Virus record (IMG/VR): IMGVR_UViG_3300017991_000384
Coordinates: 1-24,473 of that record
Direction: 5' to 3' (one strand)
DNA: 24,473 bases
Origin: a virus
Shown here piece after piece: positions 13,888 to 19,136 of the stretch; position 1 is the stretch's first letter, and every line of letters begins with the position of its first letter. Below the pieces are notes generated by a model. That model was not told where the DNA came from. It searched no databases and worked only from the letters and a program-made list of their open reading frames with translations. Both the position numbers and the translations under genes were made by a program.

Positions 13888-14029
13888 AATTCCAGTACGC
13901 TTCAGTGAAGAGATACTTCGACTTGTAATCGAGAGGTTGCGGGTTCGAGTCCCGTCGGTTTGCTTCGGCAAACTGTAGCTCAATTGGCAGAGCGCTAAAT
14001 ACCTCTTTGCGTTTTTTGGTACTGGAATT
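13888..14029 (+). tRNA. Circularly permuted tRNA-Thr(UGU) in scaffold element 2
   Basis: The 3' part comes first: anticodon arm 13917-13933 (loop CTTGTAA), variable loop AGGTT, T arm 13939-13955 (GCGGG TTCGAGT CCCGT), 3' acceptor strand CGGTTTG (13956-13962). Then C-TTCG-G, then 5' acceptor strand CAAACTG (13969-13975), TA, D arm 13978-13993 (GCTC AATTGGCA GAGC), G26. Joined in normal order these make a complete cloverleaf with a 7-bp acceptor. The break lies between positions 26 and 27. No CCA is encoded. Flanks: outer helix AATTCCAGTAC/GTACTGGAATT (13888-13898 with 14019-14029), loop GCTTCA/GTTTTTTG, inner helix GTGAAGAG/CTCTTTGC (13905-13912 with 14003-14010). Maturation would need cleavage of the UUCG loop, joining at 26/27 and CCA addition. 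A conventional tRNA-Thr(UGU) exists at 22350. Confidence 0.85.
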
Positions 14030-14033
14030 TTTC

Positions 14034-14110
14034 GGGGATGAAGACGAAGTGGACGAGTCACTGCCCTGTCACGGCAGAGTAAGCGGGTTCAAGTCCCGTC
14101 ATTCCCGCCA
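14034..14110 (+). tRNA. tRNA-Asp(GUC), copy 2
   Basis: Acceptor GGGGATG/CATTCCC (one G-U), anticodon loop CTGTCAC, G73, CCA encoded. The D arm is irregular (GAC...GTC around a long loop). It is only distantly similar to copy 1, so not a recent duplication. Confidence 0.9.
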
Positions 14111-14119
14111 AGTTTACGT

Positions 14120-14194
14120 TCCGGCGTGGCCCAACGGTAGGGCAGCTGGCTGTTAACCAGTTCATTGGAAGTTCGACTCTTCCCGCCGGAGCCA
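14120..14194 (+). tRNA. tRNA-Asn(GUU)
   Basis: Acceptor TCCGGCG/CGCCGGA, anticodon loop CTGTTAA, G73, CCA encoded, T loop TTCGACT. Confidence 0.96.
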
Positions 14195-14197
14195 TTT

Positions 14198-14284
14198 GCG
14201 CAAGTGCTGGAACAGGTAGACAGGCCAGTTTGAGGGACTGGTGTCCGAAAGGGCGTGGGAGTTCGAATCTCCCCTTGCGCACCA
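14198..14284 (+). tRNA. tRNA-Leu(GAG)
   Basis: Long variable arm (TGTCCGAAAGGGCGT), acceptor GCGCAAG/CTTGCGC, anticodon loop TTGAGGG, A73, CCA encoded. One of five Leu isoacceptors here. Confidence 0.96.
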
Positions 14285-14327
14285 AATAATTTTTTGATAA
14301 AGTGCAATAGGAAAGGAGAAACAACAA

Positions 14328-14369
14328 ATGCTTGATCTCACTTGTACCAAAGGGGGTCTGCCATGTTAG
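14328..14369 (+). CDS. 13-codon reading frame with strong SD
   Basis: MLDLTCTKGGLPC, preceded by GGAAAGGAG at good spacing and followed 23 nt later by the next gene. Too short to judge by composition; it could be a leader peptide or chance. A TAATTTTTTGATAAAG stretch at about 14287 resembles the T-rich promoter motif weakly. Confidence 0.3.
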   Translation: MLDLTCTKGGLPC

Positions 14370-14392
14370 AGCCTTAACGAAAGGAGCTAAAC

Positions 14393-14782
14393 ATGAGCAG
14401 AACCTTCAAGAAGTACCCACGGCACTGGTATAGGCGTCCAAGCGGACGTAAGAGAGCGCTGGTGAATGGGGTAAGGAAACGGGCTGTGCCTCCCGACCCT
14501 TACGATGATATTCACCCCGACAGACAGTGCTTTAGTGCAGACAAAGTTGGTTTGGAGTTGCACAAGTTGGGATGGAGCAACGAAAAGATTGCCAAGCGTT
14601 TGAGTTGGAGATTCAAAGTTCCTTACTTGGTGATTTGGCACAGCATTATCCCCGACAAACCGTTTGATTGGTGGTGGTCTTGCAAGTGTAAGGAATGCAA
14701 TGAAAAATACCAAGCTTGGCGGGAGTGGCGCGGAGGAATGCGTCTTTATTCTTGGGATGAGTTGGCAGTGGAACGCGGCTGA
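14393..14782 (+). CDS. Basic, Trp-rich unknown protein with Cys motif
   Basis: 129 aa, SD GAAAGGAG upstream. Very basic N-terminus (FKKYPRHWYRRPSGRKR), a helical central part (GLELHKLGWSNEKIAKRLSW) that resembles an HTH-like 'gws.e.IA..L' segment, then WWWSCKCKEC, a possible metal site. A DNA- or RNA-binding role is plausible. It starts the protein-coding islands inside the tRNA array. Confidence 0.6.
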   Translation: MSRTFKKYPRHWYRRPSGRKRALVNGVRKRAVPPDPYDDIHPDRQCFSADKVGLELHKLGWSNEKIAKRLSWRFKVPYLVIWHSIIPDKPFDWWWSCKCKECNEKYQAWREWRGGMRLYSWDELAVERG

Positions 14783-14795
14783 GACAAGGAAGAAT

Positions 14796-14883
14796 AGCGG
14801 TGTGACGAAACTGGTAAACGTGCATGGCTTAGAACCATGTGCCCTTTGTGGGCTTGAGGGTTCGACTCCCTTCACCGCTACCA
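14796..14883 (+). tRNA. tRNA-Leu(UAG)
   Basis: Acceptor AGCGGTG/CACCGCT, anticodon loop CTTAGAA, long variable arm, A73, CCA encoded. The SD of the next gene begins four bases after CCA. Confidence 0.96.
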
Positions 14884-14899
14884 TTTGAGGAAAGAGCAA

Positions 14900-15658
14900 A
14901 TGACAGATATCATTGTTCTGACTCACAACAAGGAAGAGAAAACCTGTCGTTGTTTTGAATCCATTGCGTTGAATACAAAAAATTATCGGGTGCTTTGGGT
15001 TGACAATGGCTCAGAAGAAGCAAGCATTCAAAAGGTTTTGCCGTTTGCTGAAAAGCTTGAAAACTTTCGCTTGATGCGCAACAAGGAAAATGAAGGGTTT
15101 TCAAAAGGGGTCAATTGCGCCTTGCGTCTTTTCTTGTTTGACGGATTATCTGATCACCTTATCTTGCTGAACAATGACGTTGTTGTGACGAAAGGTTGGC
15201 TTGATCATTTGATTGCTGCGATGAAGAAATCAGGTTTGGATGCAATTGGCCCAGTGACATCAGACAATTGTCAACAAAGCCTTGAAGCATTACGGCCTCA
15301 ATTGAGTAGAAAATTGCCGGAGTTCACGGACGAAACGACAGAGGAAAAAGCGAGAATATTATATGAGGACGCAGGTAGTGCAGTTTATCCGGTGACTTCA
15401 ATCTTGACTTTTTTCTGTGTGTTGTTTCGCAGGGAAACGGTTGAACAAATCGGGTTGCTTGATGAAAACATTTTCGCCTACGGTGAAGATAACGATTATT
15501 GTGAGCGAATGAAACGCACGGGGAAGAAAATGGGATTAGCTGTTGGAATTTACGTTGAGCATGATCACGGCGCAACGGCTCAGTTGTTTGGAGACAGCTG
15601 GAAAGAGAAACAAATGAAAAAGGCTTCGGCGTATATCCAGCAGAAATATAATCTTTAG
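14900..15658 (+). CDS. Family 2 glycosyltransferase
   Basis: 252 aa from the ATG at 14900, chosen over the TTG at 14885 because AGGAAAGAG precedes it. GT-A fold signatures: IIVLTHNKEEKTCRCFESI (nucleotide-binding strand and helix), WVDNGS, LLNNDVVV (the DxD-equivalent NND), FCVLFRRETVEQIGLLDE and YGEDNDYCERMKRTGKKM, as in rhamnosyl- and related inverting transferases. It would transfer a sugar from a nucleotide-activated donor to phage DNA, a virion protein or a cell-surface glycan; the acceptor is unknown. With the nucleotidyltransferase at 16268 and the dehydratase at 19137 it suggests a sugar-modification pathway. Its stop TAG shares its last base with the next tRNA. Confidence 0.88.
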   Translation: MTDIIVLTHNKEEKTCRCFESIALNTKNYRVLWVDNGSEEASIQKVLPFAEKLENFRLMRNKENEGFSKGVNCALRLFLFDGLSDHLILLNNDVVVTKGWLDHLIAAMKKSGLDAIGPVTSDNCQQSLEALRPQLSRKLPEFTDETTEEKARILYEDAGSAVYPVTSILTFFCVLFRRETVEQIGLLDENIFAYGEDNDYCERMKRTGKKMGLAVGIYVEHDHGATAQLFGDSWKEKQMKKASAYIQQKYNL

Positions 15659-15745
15659 GCGTTGTGGTGAAACTGGCAGACACGCATGATTCAGGGTCAT
15701 GTTCCCTTTTTGGGAGTGAGGGTTCGACTCCCTCCAACGCCACCA
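15658..15745 (+). tRNA. tRNA-Leu(CAG)
   Basis: Acceptor GGCGTTG/CAACGCC, anticodon loop TTCAGGG, long variable arm, A73, CCA encoded. G1 is also the last base of the glycosyltransferase stop codon. Confidence 0.96.
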
Positions 15746-15747
15746 TC

Positions 15748-15822
15748 GGCCCTATGGAGTAATCGGAAACTCACCAGATTCTCAGTCTGGAATTCAGGGT
15801 TCGAGTCCCTGTAGGGTCACCA
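15748..15822 (+). tRNA. tRNA-Glu(CUC)
   Basis: Acceptor GGCCCTA/TAGGGTC (one G-U), anticodon loop TTCTCAG, A73, CCA encoded. Close in sequence to tRNA-Glu(UUC) at 13807, so probably a duplicated and re-tuned copy. Confidence 0.96.
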
Positions 15823-15853
15823 GCTTCGGATTATGAATTGCTTAAAAGATAAA

Positions 15854-15930
15854 GGGCGATTAGCTCAGCTGGACAGAGCACTTGCTCGACAAGCAAGGGG
15901 TCAGTGGTTCGAGTCCACTATCGCCCACCA
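15854..15930 (+). tRNA. tRNA-Val(GAC)
   Basis: Acceptor GGGCGAT/ATCGCCC, anticodon loop TCGACAA, A73, CCA encoded, T loop TTCGAGT. Confidence 0.96.
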
Positions 15931-15941
15931 TTGTAGGAATC

Positions 15942-16019
15942 GGACGCGTAGCTCAGATTGGTCAGAGCACTTCTCTTACAAGGAAGGGGTCACAGGTTCG
16001 AGTCCTGTCGCGTCCACCA
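15942..16019 (+). tRNA. tRNA-Val(UAC)
   Basis: Acceptor GGACGCG/CGCGTCC, anticodon loop CTTACAA, A73, CCA encoded. Completes the three Val isoacceptors. Confidence 0.96.
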
Positions 16020-16037
16020 AATGAAAGGCGGTGGAAA

Positions 16038-16271
16038 ATGGAAAACAAGGCGCTACCAAAGATCAAACTACGGGCCGTAAAAGAACCACAAAAAGAAAAG
16101 GCTCCAAAGAACACGTATTTGCTCACCATGCGCTTTCCAATCACCGCACTTGACGATGTTGAAGCGCGCGAACGTGCTTGGAAGCATATGAAGTTTCATA
16201 ACTTTGTTAAGCTTGATGCAAAGCTTCAACGTGTTCGTGACAAGAAGGCACCGGAGAAAGTAAATCTATGA
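16038..16271 (+). CDS. 77-aa basic protein of unknown function
   Basis: Starts 18 bases after tRNA-Val, behind AAAGGCGGTGG. Lys-rich N-terminus, then a mixed section (TYLLTMRFPITALDDVEARERAWKHMKFH) that reads strand-helix. No family recognised. Its stop overlaps the nucleotidyltransferase start by ATGA, so the two are translationally coupled. Confidence 0.6.
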   Translation: MENKALPKIKLRAVKEPQKEKAPKNTYLLTMRFPITALDDVEARERAWKHMKFHNFVKLDAKLQRVRDKKAPEKVNL

Positions 16272-16696
16272 TTACAGTGACGTGTAATGGCTGTTTTGAC
16301 GGGTTGCATCCCGGCCACTTGTTTTATCTTGGTTATTGTCGAGCGCAAGGTGACCGTTTGGTCGTTGGGATCAATTCCGATGAATACATAGCCAACAAGA
16401 AAAGAACAAAGCCGTATTTTGATGCTAAGCAACGTAAAGAAGTATTGCTGGCGCTCAACATTGCTGAAGATGTAATTGTGTTTGATGAACCGAATCCAAA
16501 CGAATTCATCCGTAAGGTTCATCCGCAAGTGCATTGTACGGGTGAAGAATACGGCTATGAATGTGCTGAGTCAGTAATTTGTAATGAGCTTGGAATCAAA
16601 TTGGTATTGGTTCCAAGAACGGCAATATGGTCAACGGGAAGTTTACCGTTGATTGGAATGAAATGGGTTGCTGATTTTATGAATAGCGGAAAATGA
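16268..16696 (+). CDS. Cytidylyltransferase-like nucleotidyltransferase
   Basis: 142 aa. Typical of the TagD/HldE-C family: CNGCFDGLHPGHLFYL carries the HxGH motif (His14-x2-His17), followed by GDRLVVGINSDEYI, R.....AL near the middle (RKEVLLALN), and the late STGSLP in the place of the usual STT/S signature. These enzymes couple CTP or ATP to a sugar- or alcohol-phosphate, producing an activated donor. The partner could be the glycosyltransferase at 14900 and the dehydratase at 19137, though these would normally use different nucleotide sugars. ATGA overlaps at both ends show it is in an operon with its neighbours. Confidence 0.88.
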   Translation: MITVTCNGCFDGLHPGHLFYLGYCRAQGDRLVVGINSDEYIANKKRTKPYFDAKQRKEVLLALNIAEDVIVFDEPNPNEFIRKVHPQVHCTGEEYGYECAESVICNELGIKLVLVPRTAIWSTGSLPLIGMKWVADFMNSGK

Positions 16697-16710
16697 ACGT
16701 GGAGGGGAAA

Positions 16711-17125
16711 ATGGGCAAAAACTCGCAAGATAAAGGTGATTTGAGCAAGGTTATGATCATAGGTGCCTTGATGAAGAAAGACAAAAAGGTACTTGATACA
16801 ATTGGAGAAAATCACAGATTTGATCTTGCGTTTTATGAAGAAGGGACAAGATGTTTCAAAACGGTTCAATGCAAAACAGGACAGTACAAAAACGGTTGCG
16901 TGATTTTTCCTACTTGTAGTGTTGTCAAGAATTCCAAAACTGGAAAACACGAAAGAAGGACTTATAAAGGTCAAGTGGACTTTTTTTGGAGTGTATTGTC
17001 AAAAGAAAGAAAAGTGTTATCTTGTCCCGGAGAAAATTGCCGGTCAATCTTACACGTACTTAAGAGTTGAAAAACCAAAAGTCAAATGCAACAGGATAAA
17101 CCGAGCTGAAGATTATGAATTATAA
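16711..17125 (+). pseudogene. PD-(D/E)XK homing-type endonuclease, frameshifted
   Basis: From the ATG at 16711 (GGAGG upstream) the first frame runs to 17070. Its N-terminal 92 codons look like group-I-intron-type PD-(D/E)XK endonucleases: GDLSKVMIIGALMKKD, RFDLAF (catalytic Asp), KTVQCKTG (Q-x-K), YKGQVDFF. At the seven-T run 16981-16987 the family-like sequence jumps by one base into the next frame: FGVYCQKKEKCYLVPEK ... AEDYEL, ending at 17125. Removing one T would give an intact protein of about 137 aa. Either a sequencing/assembly indel, a real inactivating mutation, or a programmed +1 shift on U7. The family recognises specific DNA sites and spreads by cutting alleles lacking it. Confidence 0.75.
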
Positions 17126-17127
17126 TC

Positions 17128-17218
17128 GGGGGGATGGCTGAGCGGCTTAAAGCGCACGGTTGCTAACCGTGTGGGCGTTAGTAGCGTCTCGTGGGTTCGA
17201 ATCCCACTCCCCCCGCCA
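17128..17218 (+). tRNA. tRNA-Ser(GCU)
   Basis: Acceptor GGGGGGA/TCCCCCC, anticodon loop TTGCTAA, long variable arm, G73, CCA encoded. Confidence 0.96.
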
Positions 17219-17223
17219 TTCAA

Positions 17224-17284
17224 GGAGGGCTAAACCAGTGAGGTGTTAAAGCCTCCGCAGGTTCGAATCCTGTCCCCTCCGCCA
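17224..17284 (+). pseudogene. D-armless tRNA remnant (61 nt)
   Basis: Acceptor GGAGGG/CCCTCC with G73 and CCA, and a good T arm (GCAGG TTCGAAT CCTGT), but no D arm. The anticodon arm is reduced to GAGG/CCTC around an eight-base loop (TGTTAAAG) in which no anticodon can be fixed. Probably a deletion derivative of a tRNA; a functional minimal tRNA is less likely. Confidence 0.7.
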
Positions 17285-17306
17285 CTTTCAAAGAAAGGAG
17301 ACAAGT

Positions 17307-17462
17307 GTGTCAGATGCCAAAAAGTCTCGCAAACTGGAACGCATCAAAAGGCGCATGGAAAACGTCGTTGACGACTGCGAATCGCTTTTGAAGATTTGCA
17401 ATGGCGACTTGCGCATGAAAGAATTGCGGGACAAAGCACTTGAGTTTTACAAGCTTATTTAA
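17307..17462 (+). CDS. 51-aa charged protein, GTG start
   Basis: Starts at GTG (17307) with AAAGGAG eight to nine bases upstream. The protein is Lys/Arg/Glu-rich and helical (KKSRKLERIKRRMENVVDDC ... LRMKELRDKALEFYKLI), probably a small coiled-coil or nucleic-acid-associated factor. Function unknown. The stop TAA ends immediately before the next tRNA (17463). Confidence 0.6.
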   Translation: MSDAKKSRKLERIKRRMENVVDDCESLLKICNGDLRMKELRDKALEFYKLI

Positions 17463-17553
17463 GGAAGGTTGGCAGAGTGGTTGAATGCGCTGGTTTTGAA
17501 AACCAGTGGGCGTCAAAAACGTCTCATGGGTTCGAATCCCATACCTTCCTCCA
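17463..17553 (+). tRNA. tRNA-Ser(UGA)
   Basis: Acceptor GGAAGGT/ACCTTCC, anticodon loop TTTGAAA, long variable arm, CCA encoded. Position 73 is U instead of the usual G of bacterial tRNA-Ser. Confidence 0.95.
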
Positions 17554-17567
17554 TATATGAAATTGAT

Positions 17568-17708
17568 ATGAGACAAAACTTGACTTTGACTGACCGGATT
17601 TGTATTGTTGTCTTTGTATCGTTGATGATTCTGATGCAACCATTATGGGTTGCGTTGAGAATTCTTCAATGGTTGATCCGGTTTTGGAAACCTGACTTTC
17701 ATTGGTAA
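17568..17708 (+). CDS. 46-aa single-pass membrane protein
   Basis: Hydrophobic segment of about 20 residues (RICIVVFVSLMILMQPLWVA) followed by a basic amphipathic tail (LRILQWLIRFWKPDFHW). No clear SD before the ATG. Located between two tRNAs. One of several tiny membrane proteins in the array; function unknown. Confidence 0.45.
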   Translation: MRQNLTLTDRICIVVFVSLMILMQPLWVALRILQWLIRFWKPDFHW

Positions 17709-17711
17709 TGT

Positions 17712-17788
17712 GTGCCCGTGGCTCAAATGGATAGAGCACCTGACTACGGATCAGGAGGTTGTAGGTTCGAGTCCTACCGGGCATGCCA
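17712..17788 (+). tRNA. tRNA-Arg(ACG)
   Basis: Acceptor GTGCCCG/CGGGCAT (G-U at 1:72), anticodon loop CTACGGA, G73, CCA encoded. Needs A34-to-inosine editing (TadA) to read CGU/CGC/CGA. Confidence 0.95.
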
Positions 17789-17805
17789 ACTCAAAGGAAT
17801 TGCAA

Positions 17806-17886
17806 ATGAAATTCTTTGATGGAACATGGGGATGTTTGATTTGGATTGTTTTGATAGGCGGTTTACTGGTTTACTACTTGGCCTGA
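17806..17886 (+). CDS. 26-aa membrane peptide
   Basis: Begins MKFFDGTWG, then one hydrophobic helix (CLIWIVLIGGLLVYYLA). AAAGGA lies nine bases upstream of the ATG. It fits the pattern of tiny hydrophobic phage proteins, but at this size a chance frame cannot be excluded. Confidence 0.4.
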   Translation: MKFFDGTWGCLIWIVLIGGLLVYYLA

Positions 17887-17898
17887 TTGGAATTCTAT

Positions 17899-17975
17899 GG
17901 TGAGAGTAGCTCAGATGGTAGAGCGTCTGGTTGTGGTCCAGAAAGTCGCGGGTTCAAGTCCCGTCTCTCACCCCA
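17899..17975 (+). tRNA. tRNA-His(GUG)
   Basis: Has the tRNA-His hallmark G-1 opposite C73; acceptor GTGAGAG/CTCTCAC, anticodon loop TTGTGGT, CCA encoded. Confidence 0.97.
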
Positions 17976-17996
17976 ATATCAACGAAAGGATGAAAT

Positions 17997-18194
17997 TTGA
18001 TATGGATAATCTTAATCCTGTTCATGTATATGATAATTGCTATGATATTTTTTCTGCATGAATGTTCTAAAATACAAAAGCATGTTCCGCCAAAACGTCT
18101 TCGACACTGTTCGGTTTACAGGACGCTTCAATGGTTTGAAGCAATTGTTCGAAGCGTTTTATGGCCGGTTGTGTTGATATTGAATATCTTTTAG
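17997..18194 (+). CDS. 65-aa membrane-anchored protein, TTG start
   Basis: TTG start with AAAGGA at a good distance. The N-terminus MIWIILILFMYMIIAMIFFL is a membrane helix, followed by a Cys/Lys/Arg-rich middle and a second weakly hydrophobic end (VLWPVVLILNIF). The start MIWI resembles that of the protein at 22442. Its stop TAG shares its last G with tRNA-Ser(CGA). A 23-codon frame (ATG at 17990) overlaps the start and seems less likely. Confidence 0.5.
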   Translation: MIWIILILFMYMIIAMIFFLHECSKIQKHVPPKRLRHCSVYRTLQWFEAIVRSVLWPVVLILNIF

Positions 18195-18284
18195 GAAGGG
18201 TGGCTGAGCGGCTTAAGGCACTGGTTTCGAAAACCAGCGGACGCCAAAAGCGTCCCGTGGGTTCAAATCCCATCCCTTCCTCCA
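18194..18284 (+). tRNA. tRNA-Ser(CGA)
   Basis: Acceptor GGAAGGG/CCCTTCC, anticodon loop TTCGAAA, long variable arm, U73, CCA encoded. Similar to tRNA-Ser(UGA) at 17463, including U73, so probably duplicated from it. Confidence 0.95.
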
Positions 18285-18300
18285 TTGTAGGGAACAATCG

Positions 18301-18447
18301 ATGTTCGCTTGGTTTAAGAAATTGTTTTGTAAGAAAGAGGAAGCGCCAGAAGTAGTGGGCTTGAAAAAGTTTGAGCATCACGCTGAAATCACACTTGAAT
18401 ATAGCGATGGCAAAAGGGTAACACTTTGCGTTCGCAAAGGAGAATAA
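18301..18447 (+). CDS. 48-aa unknown protein
   Basis: Starts MFAWFKKLFCKKEEAPEVV, an amphipathic, possibly membrane-associated N-terminus, followed by a strand pattern (HAEITLEYSDGKRVTLCVRKG). AGGG lies eight bases before the ATG. The SD of the next frame lies in its last codons. Confidence 0.5.
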   Translation: MFAWFKKLFCKKEEAPEVVGLKKFEHHAEITLEYSDGKRVTLCVRKGE

Positions 18448-18449
18448 TC

Positions 18450-18587
18450 ATGGATCATTCAGTTACTTCCCGGAGCGGCGAAAGCACGATGGGGCGCAGG
18501 CCGCGTGAACCGGGAGGGATTTATGAATCCAGAACGTCGGAGAAAAGGGTTGCTGAAGGTTTGGAAACTGATGCGGATTTGGCGTAA
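18450..18587 (+). CDS. 45-aa reading frame overlapping the next gene
   Basis: Strong SD (AAAGGAG, six bases before the ATG), polar Arg/Glu/Ser-rich product. It overlaps the following gene by 65 nt in another frame. Either a coupling leader or a real small protein; the following frame looks more protein-like. Confidence 0.35.
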   Translation: MDHSVTSRSGESTMGRRPREPGGIYESRTSEKRVAEGLETDADLA

Positions 18588-18780
18588 TTATCATGATGGC
18601 GATAAAGAATACGCCAATGATGGGTTGATTGCGCAAGGGCATGAGAAAAACCGGAAGCCGTGCTCTTGTATGATGTGTTGCAATCGTCGCCGTTCAGGTT
18701 TTAGTAAGGGAAAAGAAAAGCTTACAAGACAGGAGCGAAAATCAGAAAACAGTTTCAAGGATCAACTGGATGAATTGTAG
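18523..18780 (+). CDS. 85-aa basic protein with Cys cluster
   Basis: ATG after GGAGGG. The centre reads HEKNRKPCSCMMCCNRRR, a CxCxxCC cluster between basic residues. This resembles small phage/bacterial proteins of the 'PCSCxMCxNpR' type, whose function is not known to me. Both ends are Lys/Arg-rich. Its stop TAG overlaps the first two bases of tRNA-Ser(GGA). Confidence 0.65.
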   Translation: MNPERRRKGLLKVWKLMRIWRNYHDGDKEYANDGLIAQGHEKNRKPCSCMMCCNRRRSGFSKGKEKLTRQERKSENSFKDQLDEL

Positions 18781-18868
18781 AGGGGTGTGGTAATTGGTAG
18801 CCAGCTGGTTTGGAACACCAGTGTGCCCTAATAAGGCATTGCGGGTTCAAATCCCGTCCCCTCTGCCA
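18779..18868 (+). tRNA. tRNA-Ser(GGA)
   Basis: Acceptor AGAGGGG/CCCCTCT, anticodon loop TTGGAAC, long variable arm, G73, CCA encoded. The first two bases are part of the upstream stop codon. Fourth Ser isoacceptor. Confidence 0.96.
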
Positions 18869-18882
18869 CTTTTGAACGATGC

Positions 18883-18958
18883 TGAGGGATAGCTCAATTG
18901 GTAGAGCACTTGGCTCTGGTCCAAGCGGTTGCAGGTTCGAATCCTGTTCCCTCTGCCA
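18883..18958 (+). tRNA. tRNA-Gln(CUG)
   Basis: Anticodon loop CTCTGGT, acceptor TGAGGGA/TCCCTCT with U1-U72 unpaired, in line with the weak 1:72 pair that glutaminyl-tRNA synthetase favours. G73, CCA encoded. Confidence 0.94.
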
Positions 18959-18963
18959 TTTTA

Positions 18964-19038
18964 TGGCCCGTAGTATAATTGGCAATACACAAGGTTTTGG
19001 TCCTTGTATTCCACGTTCGAGTCGTGGCGGGCCAGCCA
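18964..19038 (+). tRNA. tRNA-Gln(UUG)
   Basis: Acceptor TGGCCCG/CGGGCCA (U1-A72, typical for Gln), anticodon loop TTTTGGT, G73, CCA encoded. Confidence 0.96.
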
Positions 19039-19040
19039 AC

Positions 19041-19118
19041 GGGACGGTAGCTCAATTTGGTTAGAGCATCTGCCTTTTAAGCAGGAGGTTGTGGGTTCGA
19101 GTCCCACCCGTCTCACCA
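19041..19118 (+). tRNA. tRNA-Lys(UUU)
   Basis: Acceptor GGGACGG/CCGTCTC (one G-U), anticodon loop CTTTTAA, A73, CCA encoded; only two bases after the preceding CCA. Confidence 0.96.
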
Positions 19119-19136
19119 ATCTTGAAAGGAGGAACA

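Noticed and set aside
14058-14327. Minus-strand frames across tRNAs that translate to GxxRTRT/GGEGLEPS-like peptides
   Set aside because: These are well-known spurious antisense translations of tRNA genes.
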